From: JBBARC01 sp040400005
GTDB taxonomy: Bacteria; Pseudomonadota; Alphaproteobacteria; Acetobacterales; Acetobacteraceae
Assembly (NCBI GenBank): GCA_040400005.1
Contig: JBBARC010000081.1
Location: 1-5,512 of the forward strand
Reading direction: 5' to 3'
Length of the DNA stretch: 5,512 nucleotides
Shown: in pieces, positions 1 to 5,423 of the stretch
How the letters are laid out: every line of letters begins with the position of its first letter
Numbering within the stretch: position 1 is the first letter of the stretch
Notes under the pieces: generated by a model
The model's database searches: none
Told to the model about the DNA's origin: nothing
Seen by the model: only the letters and a program-made list of their open reading frames with translations
Program-made: the position numbers and the translations under genes

Positions 1-37
1 TAATGTTGACGGCGTGTGGGCGAACTCCGTCATCATA

Positions 38-84
38 ATGCCGGGGGTCTGGGGGGGCGGCTTCGCCCCACCAGCCTTGTCTTC
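38..84 (+). repeat. Dispersed GC-rich hairpin repeat, copy 1
   Basis: This is the first of three copies of an approximately 45-base repeat in the window; the others are at 2392-2439 (minus) and 3292-3336 (plus). The copy starts with ATGCC, runs through a G5-TCT-G7 block and ends in a pyrimidine-rich CCTTGTCTT tail. Bases 49-59 pair with 64-74 around a GCTT loop (60-63), giving an 11-position stem with one G-A mismatch (53/70). It lies in the leader between the window edge and rpiA, ending 25 bases before the rpiA ribosome binding site. Whether it acts on rpiA mRNA is unknown. It resembles REP-type intergenic palindromes; no transposase is visible. Confidence 0.8.
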
Positions 85-108
85 GCCTTGCCTTGCCTTA
101 CCCACACT

Positions 109-112
109 GGAG
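109..112 (+). promoter_or_regulatory. rpiA Shine-Dalgarno site
   Basis: GGAG lies 9 bases before the ATG at 122. It decides the start: the same frame is open back to an ATG at 14, but that longer version would translate through hairpin repeat copy 1, and the family's N-terminus begins near 122. Confidence 0.7.
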
Positions 113-121
113 CACATCACA

Positions 122-811
122 ATGGACCCAAATTTTGCGCATAAGCAGGCGGCGGCGTTGCGGGCGGCGGATTTGGTGGAGCATGGGATGGTGGTGGGGT
201 TGGGCACGGGTAGTACCGCCACATTGTTTATTGCGGAGTTGATTGCGCGTGCGGCGGCCGGGCTGAAAATTCGGTGTGTGCCGACGTCGGAGCGGAGTGC
301 CGCCCAGGCGCGCGATGGCGGGTTGGCGGTGATTGGGTTTGATGCGACCAAGTTTATCGATTTGGCGGTGGATGGGGCGGATGAGATTACCACCATTGGC
401 CTGGATTTAATTAAAGGGTTGGGGGGGGCGTTGCTGCGCGAAAAGATTGTGGCGTCGGCTGCGCGGGAATTTGTGGTAATTGCGGATTCCAGCAAAATGG
501 TCGATCGGCTTGGCATGCGCGCACCGGTGCCGGTGGAGGTAACCCCGTTTGGGCATGAACTCACCGCCTCGCGCCTGGCCAATTTGGGCGCAGATGTTGT
601 TTTGCGGGCCGGGCTGGGTGTGACCCCTTACGTCACCGATGGCGGCAATTTTATCCTGGATTGCCATTTCGGCCGCATCGCCGAGGCGCGTGCGCTGGAT
701 GACACCATCCGCAGCATTGTCGGCGTAGTGGAAACCGGTATTTTTGCTGGCATGACCCAGCGCGTGTTGATTGCCAGTGAAACAGGTGTGGCGGAATTGC
801 GCGCGGGATAG
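122..811 (+). CDS. rpiA: Ribose-5-phosphate isomerase A
   Basis: The 229-residue cytosolic enzyme interconverts ribose 5-phosphate and ribulose 5-phosphate in the non-oxidative pentose phosphate pathway. The length is close to the family's usual 220-230. Visible landmarks are the phosphate-binding loop GLGTGSTA (residues 26-33), TSERS (55-59), the catalytic DGADEI (84-89), the KGLGGALLREK segment (98-108) with Lys98 and Glu107, and DSSKMVDRLG further on. By alignment with E. coli RpiA (Asp81, Asp84, Lys94, Glu103), the catalytic set here is Asp84, Asp87, Lys98 and Glu107, so the enzyme should be active. One residue is inserted between the Asp and Lys motifs. An 8-G run (421-428) encodes part of the KGLGGA motif. 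The first roughly 360 bases of the gene are strongly G-rich on the coding strand (GGG, GCG, GTG codons); the second half is more balanced. The amine oxidase gene follows after 38 bases. Confidence 0.96.
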   Translation: MDPNFAHKQAAALRAADLVEHGMVVGLGTGSTATLFIAELIARAAAGLKIRCVPTSERSAAQARDGGLAVIGFDATKFIDLAVDGADEITTIGLDLIKGLGGALLREKIVASAAREFVVIADSSKMVDRLGMRAPVPVEVTPFGHELTASRLANLGADVVLRAGLGVTPYVTDGGNFILDCHFGRIAEARALDDTIRSIVGVVETGIFAGMTQRVLIASETGVAELRAG

Positions 812-838
812 TAGCGTTTTAGCTTAAATTAGGGTTTT

Positions 839-844
839 GAGGGG
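839..844 (+). promoter_or_regulatory. Shine-Dalgarno site of the amine oxidase gene
   Basis: GAGGGG sits 5 bases before the ATG at 850. It favours this start over the in-frame ATG at 943, which is preceded by a C-rich stretch with no purine-rich site. Confidence 0.7.
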
Positions 845-849
845 CAATC

Positions 850-2388
850 ATGGCGCGCACACCATTGATGAGGTTCTTACAGCAGACCATCGCCAACGCC
901 GATGCGGCGGCAACCGGGGTATCGGCCCCCGCCCCTTGGCTAATGTCGCGGCGATCGGCGCTGGCAACGGCGGCCGCCGCCGCATTGTTTGCCCCCCGCT
1001 TTGCGCGCGCCGGCACGGCCCCACGTATAGGTATTGTTGGGGCCGGGCTTGCCGGGTTAACCGCCGCCTACATGCTGAAACAATCGGGCGTTACCGCCCA
1101 GGTATTTGAAGCCAGCACCCGCCTGGGCGGACGGTGTTTTTCATCGCGCGGTTTTTTTGAAGATGGCCAGATTGCCGAACACGGCGGCGAATTTATCGAT
1201 ACTGGCCACCACGAAATTCGCGGCTTGGCAAAAACCTTGGGGCTGCCCTTGGATGATGTTCTGAAAGCAACACCGGCCAACACCGGGCCGCTGTGGTTTT
1301 TTGATGGCGCCCCCTACACGGTAGACCAAGCAACCGCCGATTTCGCCCCGGTGCGGTTAATTGTGCACAATCAGGTCGGCCAAGCCGGCGCCAGCACAAC
1401 TTATGATACCGCAACGCCGTTTGCCAAAAAACTTGATGCCATGACCATCGCCCAGTGGGTGGCGAAATTTGTCCCCGGCGGGCGCACCTCGCGCCTCGGG
1501 CAATTGATCGAAAATGCCTACCAGGAAGAAGACGCCGCCATCCCAGAACTGCAAAGTGCGTTGGTGCTGGTGCAAGGCCTGGTGTATTCGCCCAAAGCCG
1601 GCTTCAGCCCTTACGCCTACAGCGATCAGCGCTTTCACGTGCGCGGCGGCAACGACCAGATCCCATCGCGTATGGCGGCCGCCTTGCCCGGCCAAATCAA
1701 CACCGGCATGGTGCTCAGTGCGATTGTCACCAACACCGATGGCAGCATTACCCTGACGTTTGGCAAAGATACCGCAAGCGTTAGCCAAACTTTTGATCGG
1801 GTTATTCTGGCCCTGCCTTTTTCGGTGCTGGCGAAATCGGTTGATTTCTCCAAAGCCGGATTTTCAGCCCTAAAAACCCTGGCCATCACCACGCTGGGCA
1901 TGGGCGTTAGCACCAAGCTGCAACTGCAATACACTCGGCGCCCCTGGTACGATGCCGGCAGCAACGGCGAAATTCGCCTGCCCGCCCCCTTTCAAACCAC
2001 CTGGGATGTCACCCGCGCCCAGCCCGGCACTTTGGGCATTTTCAATTATTGGTCGGGCGGCCCCACCGCCATTCAGGCCGGCCAAGGCGATCCCCGCCTG
2101 GCAGCACTAGCCGCCAGCACAGCCGCCGAAACCGTGATCCCAGGCCTAACCGCGCTATGGAACCGCCGGTTTATCATCAACGCATGGGGCAAAAACCCCT
2201 GGTCGCACGGTAGCTACGTTTATTTTGCCCCCAACCAAACCACCACATTCCACGGCATCGAACCGATCGCCGAAGGCAATTGCCACTTCGCCGGCGAACA
2301 CACGTCGCTTGCCGCCCAAGGGTTTCTAAACGGCGCCGTAGAAACCGGCATGCGGGCCGCGCAGGAAGTTTTGGTGGCTATGGTTTAA
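850..2388 (+). CDS. Tat-exported FAD-dependent amine oxidase
   Basis: A 512-residue flavoprotein of the flavin monoamine oxidase / L-amino-acid oxidase family, which oxidises amines or amino acids to imines with release of H2O2. FAD-binding features are GAGLAG (residues 64-69), Glu87 at the end of the second beta strand, RLGGR (91-95) and HGGEFID (111-117). The C-terminal flavin motif is FAGEHTS (480-486) followed by GFLNGAVETG (491-500). Where MAO-A/B carry the cysteine covalently bound to FAD (SGGCY), this protein has HGSY with Ser455, so the flavin is predicted to be non-covalent. Arg34-Arg35 in SRRSAL, a long alanine-rich core and an A-x-A site at 52-54 form a Tat signal, implying export of a folded holoenzyme to the periplasm. 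About 31 residues precede the twin arginines; I recall similar extensions in related proteins, and the ribosome binding site supports this start. If translation began at Met32, a standard-length Tat signal would remain. The substrate cannot be told. The gene is probably cotranscribed with rpiA and converges on the gene at 2508-3176. Confidence 0.9.
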   Translation: MARTPLMRFLQQTIANADAAATGVSAPAPWLMSRRSALATAAAAALFAPRFARAGTAPRIGIVGAGLAGLTAAYMLKQSGVTAQVFEASTRLGGRCFSSRGFFEDGQIAEHGGEFIDTGHHEIRGLAKTLGLPLDDVLKATPANTGPLWFFDGAPYTVDQATADFAPVRLIVHNQVGQAGASTTYDTATPFAKKLDAMTIAQWVAKFVPGGRTSRLGQLIENAYQEEDAAIPELQSALVLVQGLVYSPKAGFSPYAYSDQRFHVRGGNDQIPSRMAAALPGQINTGMVLSAIVTNTDGSITLTFGKDTASVSQTFDRVILALPFSVLAKSVDFSKAGFSALKTLAITTLGMGVSTKLQLQYTRRPWYDAGSNGEIRLPAPFQTTWDVTRAQPGTLGIFNYWSGGPTAIQAGQGDPRLAALAASTAAETVIPGLTALWNRRFIINAWGKNPWSHGSYVYFAPNQTTTFHGIEPIAEGNCHFAGEHTSLAAQGFLNGAVETGMRAAQEVLVAMV

Positions 2389-2391
2389 GGT

Positions 2392-2439
2392 AAGAAAGAA
2401 AGGCTGGTGGGGCGAAGCCGCCCCCCAGACCCCCTGCAT
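2392..2439 (-). repeat. Dispersed GC-rich hairpin repeat, copy 2 (inverted)
   Basis: Read on the minus strand, this matches copies 1 and 3: ATGCAGGGGGTCT, a G-rich arm, a loop, CCCCACCAGCCT and a CTTTCTTTCTT tail. The stem is 2404-2414 with 2419-2428 around an AAGC loop, with T2408 bulged because this copy has one base fewer in the homopolymer arm. It begins only a few bases after the amine oxidase stop, between two convergent genes, so it could end transcription of the minus-strand gene: in that direction the hairpin is followed by a pyrimidine-rich tail. The tail is interrupted by C residues, so an intrinsic terminator role is possible but not strong. Confidence 0.8.
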
Positions 2440-2507
2440 TAATTTCATGGAGTTTGAATTTCGGTCCCGAAGGGAGAGCCATAAGGGTGCCTGTGTCGCG
2501 CGAGCAT

Positions 2508-3176
2508 TCAATTGTTCCCGACTGCGAGTGAAAACAGGTAAACTTCGACAGACATAAATAAATCTACGAAATCTCCGGGACCCATGAATTCAAACATAAC
2601 GGGATGCCCCTGAATTGCAGATGTAATCTCAAACGAACTGCCTGTCGGCGATCGAACCGGAGCATGAAAATTGTTTGCGGGGTGCGTCCCCAATTTCCGG
2701 GGGGAATCGATCCGAAAGCGGTTACCGTGAACCACCCCATGCCGCAGATGTCGAACAAGTTCGAGGTGGGGCGCACGGTCAAAATAATTGTTCCGCTCAA
2801 ACGCATCGGCAAGCGCGACCAGAGCGCCAACAATCCAAATACGATCCAAATCACTTTTAGTTTCCGGATTTTCGGTGGCTTCCCGGAGGTAGTGATCCAG
2901 CGCATAGACGGATTTGGTACCGTCATTTCTACCTACCTCACGGACATTGCCATAGTCGATCGGCCGTCGTTGGTCACCATGTGCGACTATATCGAGAATC
3001 GCAGAATGCACATAGTAACCACCGCCGAGTCGATGAGCCAACCGTGCCGTGCGAAATGCCGCCTCGTCCAAAAGCGGAAGGATATTCCCACCGCAGACGC
3101 AGCGTGCCCCTGAAAGCGTCGAGTCGATCGGCTGGAGTAAGTCGCAGCCCAAGCAAATTGCATTAGTCGCGACCAT
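2508..3176 (-). CDS. Unrecognised protein with Cys-rich N-terminus and HEPN-like R-x4-H motif
   Basis: I do not recognise this 222-residue protein as a named family. Residues 8-28 contain C-x2-C-x14-C-x-C followed by GG (Cys8, 11, 26, 28), like a small zinc ribbon. The middle part (about 108-150) reads as a hydrophobic helix, a short acidic loop and a second helix ending in R145-H-G-V-V-H150-G-N. This fits the R-[N/H/D]-x3-H signature of HEPN domains, many of which are RNases in toxin or defence proteins. No transmembrane segment or signal peptide is seen. The ATG at 3176 is the first possible start: the frame is open for 22 codons more, up to a TGA at 3243-3245, without ATG, GTG or TTG. The ribosome binding site is weak (GGGG about 14 bases upstream). 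The gene stands alone, with lower GC than its neighbours, between inverted hairpin repeats. Existence of the gene is fairly likely; HEPN assignment is an inference from one motif and a helix pattern; function unknown. Confidence 0.62.
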   Translation of the reverse strand: MVATNAICLGCDLLQPIDSTLSGARCVCGGNILPLLDEAAFRTARLAHRLGGGYYVHSAILDIVAHGDQRRPIDYGNVREVGRNDGTKSVYALDHYLREATENPETKSDLDRIWIVGALVALADAFERNNYFDRAPHLELVRHLRHGVVHGNRFRIDSPRKLGTHPANNFHAPVRSPTGSSFEITSAIQGHPVMFEFMGPGDFVDLFMSVEVYLFSLAVGNN

Positions 3177-3291
3177 TGATAGTAAATAAACCCCATCTGA
3201 ACGAACGGCAAGCTCTTTTGCGGGGCAAGCGCCGGGGTACCCTCAAACCAGAGACATTGACTGGCAACGTGTACGACCAAACACCGAAAAT

Positions 3292-3336
3292 ATGCCGGGG
3301 GTCTGGGGGAGCGGCTCGCTCCACCAGCCTTTTCTT
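3292..3336 (+). repeat. Dispersed GC-rich hairpin repeat, copy 3
   Basis: This copy shares ATGCCGGGGGTCTGGGGG with copy 1, then has AGCGGCTCGCT in place of GGCGGCTTCGCC, then the common CCACCAGCCTT and a TTTCTT tail. Bases 3303-3313 pair with 3317-3327 around a three-base GCT loop. Relative to copy 1, one stem position changes from G-C to A-T on both sides (A3310/T3320), which keeps the pairing, and the same G-A mismatch (3307/3323) is retained. It lies between the unknown minus-strand gene and the 3' end of the TlpA-like gene, in inverted orientation to copy 2. Confidence 0.8.
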
Positions 3337-3364
3337 GCCTTCATCCATATCTTGACCCTGTACC

Positions 3365-3895
3365 TTAACTACAAAGTGCCCTAATCCCTGCCGCTTCTGT
3401 ATCCCAAGCCGCCGGCCCCACCATGGTGGCGCGCAGTAGGCCGAGGCGGTCGATGATCAGGGTGGTGGGGAAGCCTTGCACATCAAAATTCCGGCCGATG
3501 GCGCCGTGGGCATCCAGCAGCAGGGTGAGGTGGGTGATGGCATGGGCCGTAGCGAAGGGGCGCACAACATCGGCGCCGCCGTGGTCGCTGCTGGCGGCCA
3601 GCACGGTTATATCGGGGGCGAGGGCTGCCAAGGTATCGAGTGCCGGCAGCTCGGCGACACAGGGCGGGCACCAGGTGGCCCAGAAATTGAGCACAACGAT
3701 GCGGCCCAGGTAGGGCGCCAGGGTCGCTACCTTACCATCCAAAGTCGCGAATTTGGCCGCCGGCAGGGGTTTGGGTGGCTTACTGCGAGTGGCCTCGGTT
3801 AGCGGGTGAAGTTGCTCAGCGCGCGCTTTGCGTGGCAGGAGAACGGGTGTGAGTGTCAGGCCGGCGAGCAGCGCGCGGCGATAAAGCAGGGTCAT
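3365..3895 (-). CDS. TlpA/ResA-like periplasmic thiol-disulfide oxidoreductase
   Basis: A 176-residue thioredoxin-fold protein. The N-terminus (YRRALLAGLTLTPVLL, then A-R-A at 24-26) is an export signal, possibly Tat because of the twin arginine at 6-7, though a Sec signal is equally plausible. The redox centre is FWATWCPPC (residues 71-79, Cys76 and Cys79), followed by the helix VAELPALDTLA. The cis-proline loop is GFPTT with Pro143. TlpA/ResA/CcmG proteins reduce disulfides in the periplasm, often in cytochrome c or copper-centre assembly; the partner here is not evident. The family's central insert is represented only by SSDHGGADVVRPFATAH. A further cysteine (Cys175) is the penultimate residue. 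The start is fixed: an in-frame TAA lies six codons upstream. The upstream CCGGAG is 12 bases from the ATG, so the ribosome site is weak. The gene is divergent from argH with 5 bases between the start codons. Confidence 0.88.
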   Translation of the reverse strand: MTLLYRRALLAGLTLTPVLLPRKARAEQLHPLTEATRSKPPKPLPAAKFATLDGKVATLAPYLGRIVVLNFWATWCPPCVAELPALDTLAALAPDITVLAASSDHGGADVVRPFATAHAITHLTLLLDAHGAIGRNFDVQGFPTTLIIDRLGLLRATMVGPAAWDTEAAGIRALCS

Positions 3896-3900
3896 GAAGA
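3896..3900. promoter_or_regulatory. Five-base gap between divergent start codons
   Basis: The ATG of the TlpA-like gene (3893-3895, minus) and that of argH (3901, plus) are separated by only GAAGA. In-frame stops on both sides (TGA at 3895-3897 for argH; TAA six codons upstream for the TlpA-like gene) rule out longer versions with more upstream sequence. Each gene's promoter and leader must therefore lie inside the coding region of the other. I could not pick a convincing sigma-70 pair there. Confidence 0.6.
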
Positions 3901-5298
3901 ATGGAGTCTCCGGTTAAAACCGCCAATGCGCAGTGGGGTGGGCGGTTTGTCACTGCGCCGGCCGATATCATGCAGCGTATAAATGCGTCGATCGACTTCG
4001 ACCGCAAGCTGTGGCGCCAGGATATCGCCGGATCGCGCGCACATGCCGACATGCTGGCGGCGTGCGGCATTATCGGCAGCGATGACCGTGCTGCGATTGA
4101 CGCGGGCTTGCGCGAGATTGCCGGCGAGATTGAGGCCGGGACGTTTGTGTTTGATGCCGCCCTTGAAGATATTCACATGAATATCGAGGCGCGGCTATCG
4201 GCGCGCATAGGCGATGCTGGCCGCCGTCTACACACCGCGCGCAGCCGCAACGACCAGGTGGCAACCGATTTTAAATTATGGGTGCGCGATGCGATTGATG
4301 CGATCGTTGGCGCGCTGCACGATGTGATGCAAGCGCTAAGTGTGCGCGCGGTTGAACATGCGGCCAGCCCCATGCCAGGGTTTACCCATTTGCAGGTGGC
4401 GCAACCTGTCACCTTCGGCCATCATTTGCTGGCCTATATCGAGATGTTCGCGCGCGATCGCGGCCGCTTTGCCGATGCCCGGCGGCGATTAAACGAATGC
4501 CCGCTGGGTGCTGCCGCCTTGGCCGGCACGTCGTTTCCGATTGATCGTAATATGGTATCAGCCAGTTTGGGCTTTGATAGGCCAACAGCGAATTCGTTAG
4601 ATTCGGTATCGGATCGGGATTTTGCGCTGGAATTTTTGGCTGCGTCCGCGATTACCGCGACCCACATATCGCGCTTTGCCGAGGAGATTGTGATTTGGTG
4701 CAGCGCGCCGTTTGGCTTTATCCGGCTATCGGATGCGTTCACCACCGGCAGTTCGATCATGCCGCAAAAGCGCAACCCTGATGCCGCGGAACTGGCCCGC
4801 GCCAAGGCCGGGCGCGGCATTGGCGCGTTGGTATCGTTGCTGGTCACCATTAAAGGCTTACCGCTGGCCTATGCCAAAGACATGCAAGAAGATAAAGAGC
4901 CGGTGTTTGATGCAACCGATAGTTTGCTGCTGTCGCTGGCCGCAACCGCCGGTATGGTGCGCGATATGGTGCCCGATACCGATCGCATGCGCGCCATGGC
5001 CGGCAGTTCGTTTGCAACCGCCACCGACCTTGCCGACTGGCTAGTGCGCGTGCTGAAATTACCGTTTCGCGATGCGCATCATGTCACTGGCCGCATTGTG
5101 GCGCGGGCGGAAGCGGATGGGGTAACACTTGCAGACTTGCCGCTGGCGGCGATGCAAGAAATTGAACCGCGCATAAACGACGATGTGTTTTCAGTGTTGA
5201 GCGTGGAAGCCTCGCTAAATTCACGCATGAGCTACGGCGGCACAGCACCGATGCGGGTGGCGGATGAGGCGAAGAAATGGAAGGATATACTAGCATGA
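3901..5298 (+). CDS. argH: Argininosuccinate lyase
   Basis: The 465-residue enzyme splits argininosuccinate into arginine and fumarate, the last step of arginine biosynthesis. It belongs to the fumarase/aspartase superfamily and normally forms a homotetramer with active sites shared between subunits. Motifs in order: QWGGRF near the N-terminus (11-16), HTARSRNDQV (111-120), GFTHLQVAQP (160-169) with the general-acid/base region Thr162-His163, the superfamily signature GSSIMPQKRNP (283-293) with the flexible-loop catalytic serine, KGLPLAYAKDMQEDKEP (318-334), RDAHHVTG (390-397) and SVEASLNSRMSYGGTAP (434-450). Length and motifs are complete, so it should be active. The ATG at 3901 is the only reasonable start: a TGA lies two codons upstream and the next Met falls after QWGGRF. 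AGGG about 9 bases upstream, inside the divergent gene, serves as ribosome site. The stop overlaps the lptM start (ATGA), indicating translational coupling. Confidence 0.97.
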   Translation: MESPVKTANAQWGGRFVTAPADIMQRINASIDFDRKLWRQDIAGSRAHADMLAACGIIGSDDRAAIDAGLREIAGEIEAGTFVFDAALEDIHMNIEARLSARIGDAGRRLHTARSRNDQVATDFKLWVRDAIDAIVGALHDVMQALSVRAVEHAASPMPGFTHLQVAQPVTFGHHLLAYIEMFARDRGRFADARRRLNECPLGAAALAGTSFPIDRNMVSASLGFDRPTANSLDSVSDRDFALEFLAASAITATHISRFAEEIVIWCSAPFGFIRLSDAFTTGSSIMPQKRNPDAAELARAKAGRGIGALVSLLVTIKGLPLAYAKDMQEDKEPVFDATDSLLLSLAATAGMVRDMVPDTDRMRAMAGSSFATATDLADWLVRVLKLPFRDAHHVTGRIVARAEADGVTLADLPLAAMQEIEPRINDDVFSVLSVEASLNSRMSYGGTAPMRVADEAKKWKDILA

Positions 5299-5423
5299 TC
5301 AGGGTTTTGCTGTGTGCTGTGGGCTTGGCGGTGGCACTTTCGGCCTGCGGTAAAAAGGGGCCACCCTCGCCGCCGGGGCCGCCGGATCAAGTGATGTACC
5401 CAAAAACGTATCCGGCGCAGTAG
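5295..5423 (+). CDS. lptM: Small LptM (YifL)-type lipoprotein
   Basis: A 42-residue lipoprotein. A hydrophobic signal (residues 3-17) ends in the lipobox LSAC with Cys18 as the predicted lipidated residue, directly followed by GKKGPPSPPGPP. The C-G-x-K-G-P-x-x-x-P pattern is the hallmark of LptM/YifL. In E. coli this protein binds the LptDE translocon and promotes oxidative maturation of LptD. The start overlaps the argH stop as ATGA, and AAGGA at 5281-5285, 9 bases upstream, is a good ribosome site. An lptM-like gene after argH, with lysA next, is the order I recall in many alphaproteobacteria. Such a short gene is easily missed in annotation. The tail after residue 30 (DQVMYPKTYPAQ) is not recognisable. 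Lipoprotein status is near certain from the lipobox; LptM identity rests on the motif and location. Confidence 0.82.
   Translation: MIRVLLCAVGLAVALSACGKKGPPSPPGPPDQVMYPKTYPAQ

Noticed and set aside
6..39. Possible promoter: TTGACG (6-11) with CATAAT (34-39)
   Set aside because: The individual hexamers look good, but the 22-base spacer is too long for sigma-70, and no better pairing was found.
14..121. Longer rpiA start at ATG 14
   Set aside because: The extra 36 residues are translated hairpin repeat, do not resemble RpiA, and the ATG at 122 has its own GGAG site.
2404..2428. Intrinsic terminator of the rpiA-amine oxidase transcript
   Set aside because: In the plus direction the hairpin is followed by ACCCCCTGC rather than a T run, so it is listed as a repeat instead.
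2459..2480. Short inverted repeat TCCC-GAA-GGGA as a terminator of the minus-strand gene
   Set aside because: Only four pairs and no T tract in the minus direction.
2604..3113. Plus-strand 169-codon frame opposite the unknown gene
   Set aside because: It has no recognisable motif, no clear ribosome site, and reads as a shadow of the minus-strand frame, which carries the coherent Cys and R-x4-H motifs.
3177..3242. N-terminal extension of the unknown minus-strand protein
   Set aside because: The frame is open for 22 codons upstream of 3176 but contains no ATG, GTG or TTG.
2389..3364. Transposase, tRNA or CRISPR in the middle island
   Set aside because: No DDE or tyrosine transposase motif, no cloverleaf and no regularly spaced direct repeats were seen.
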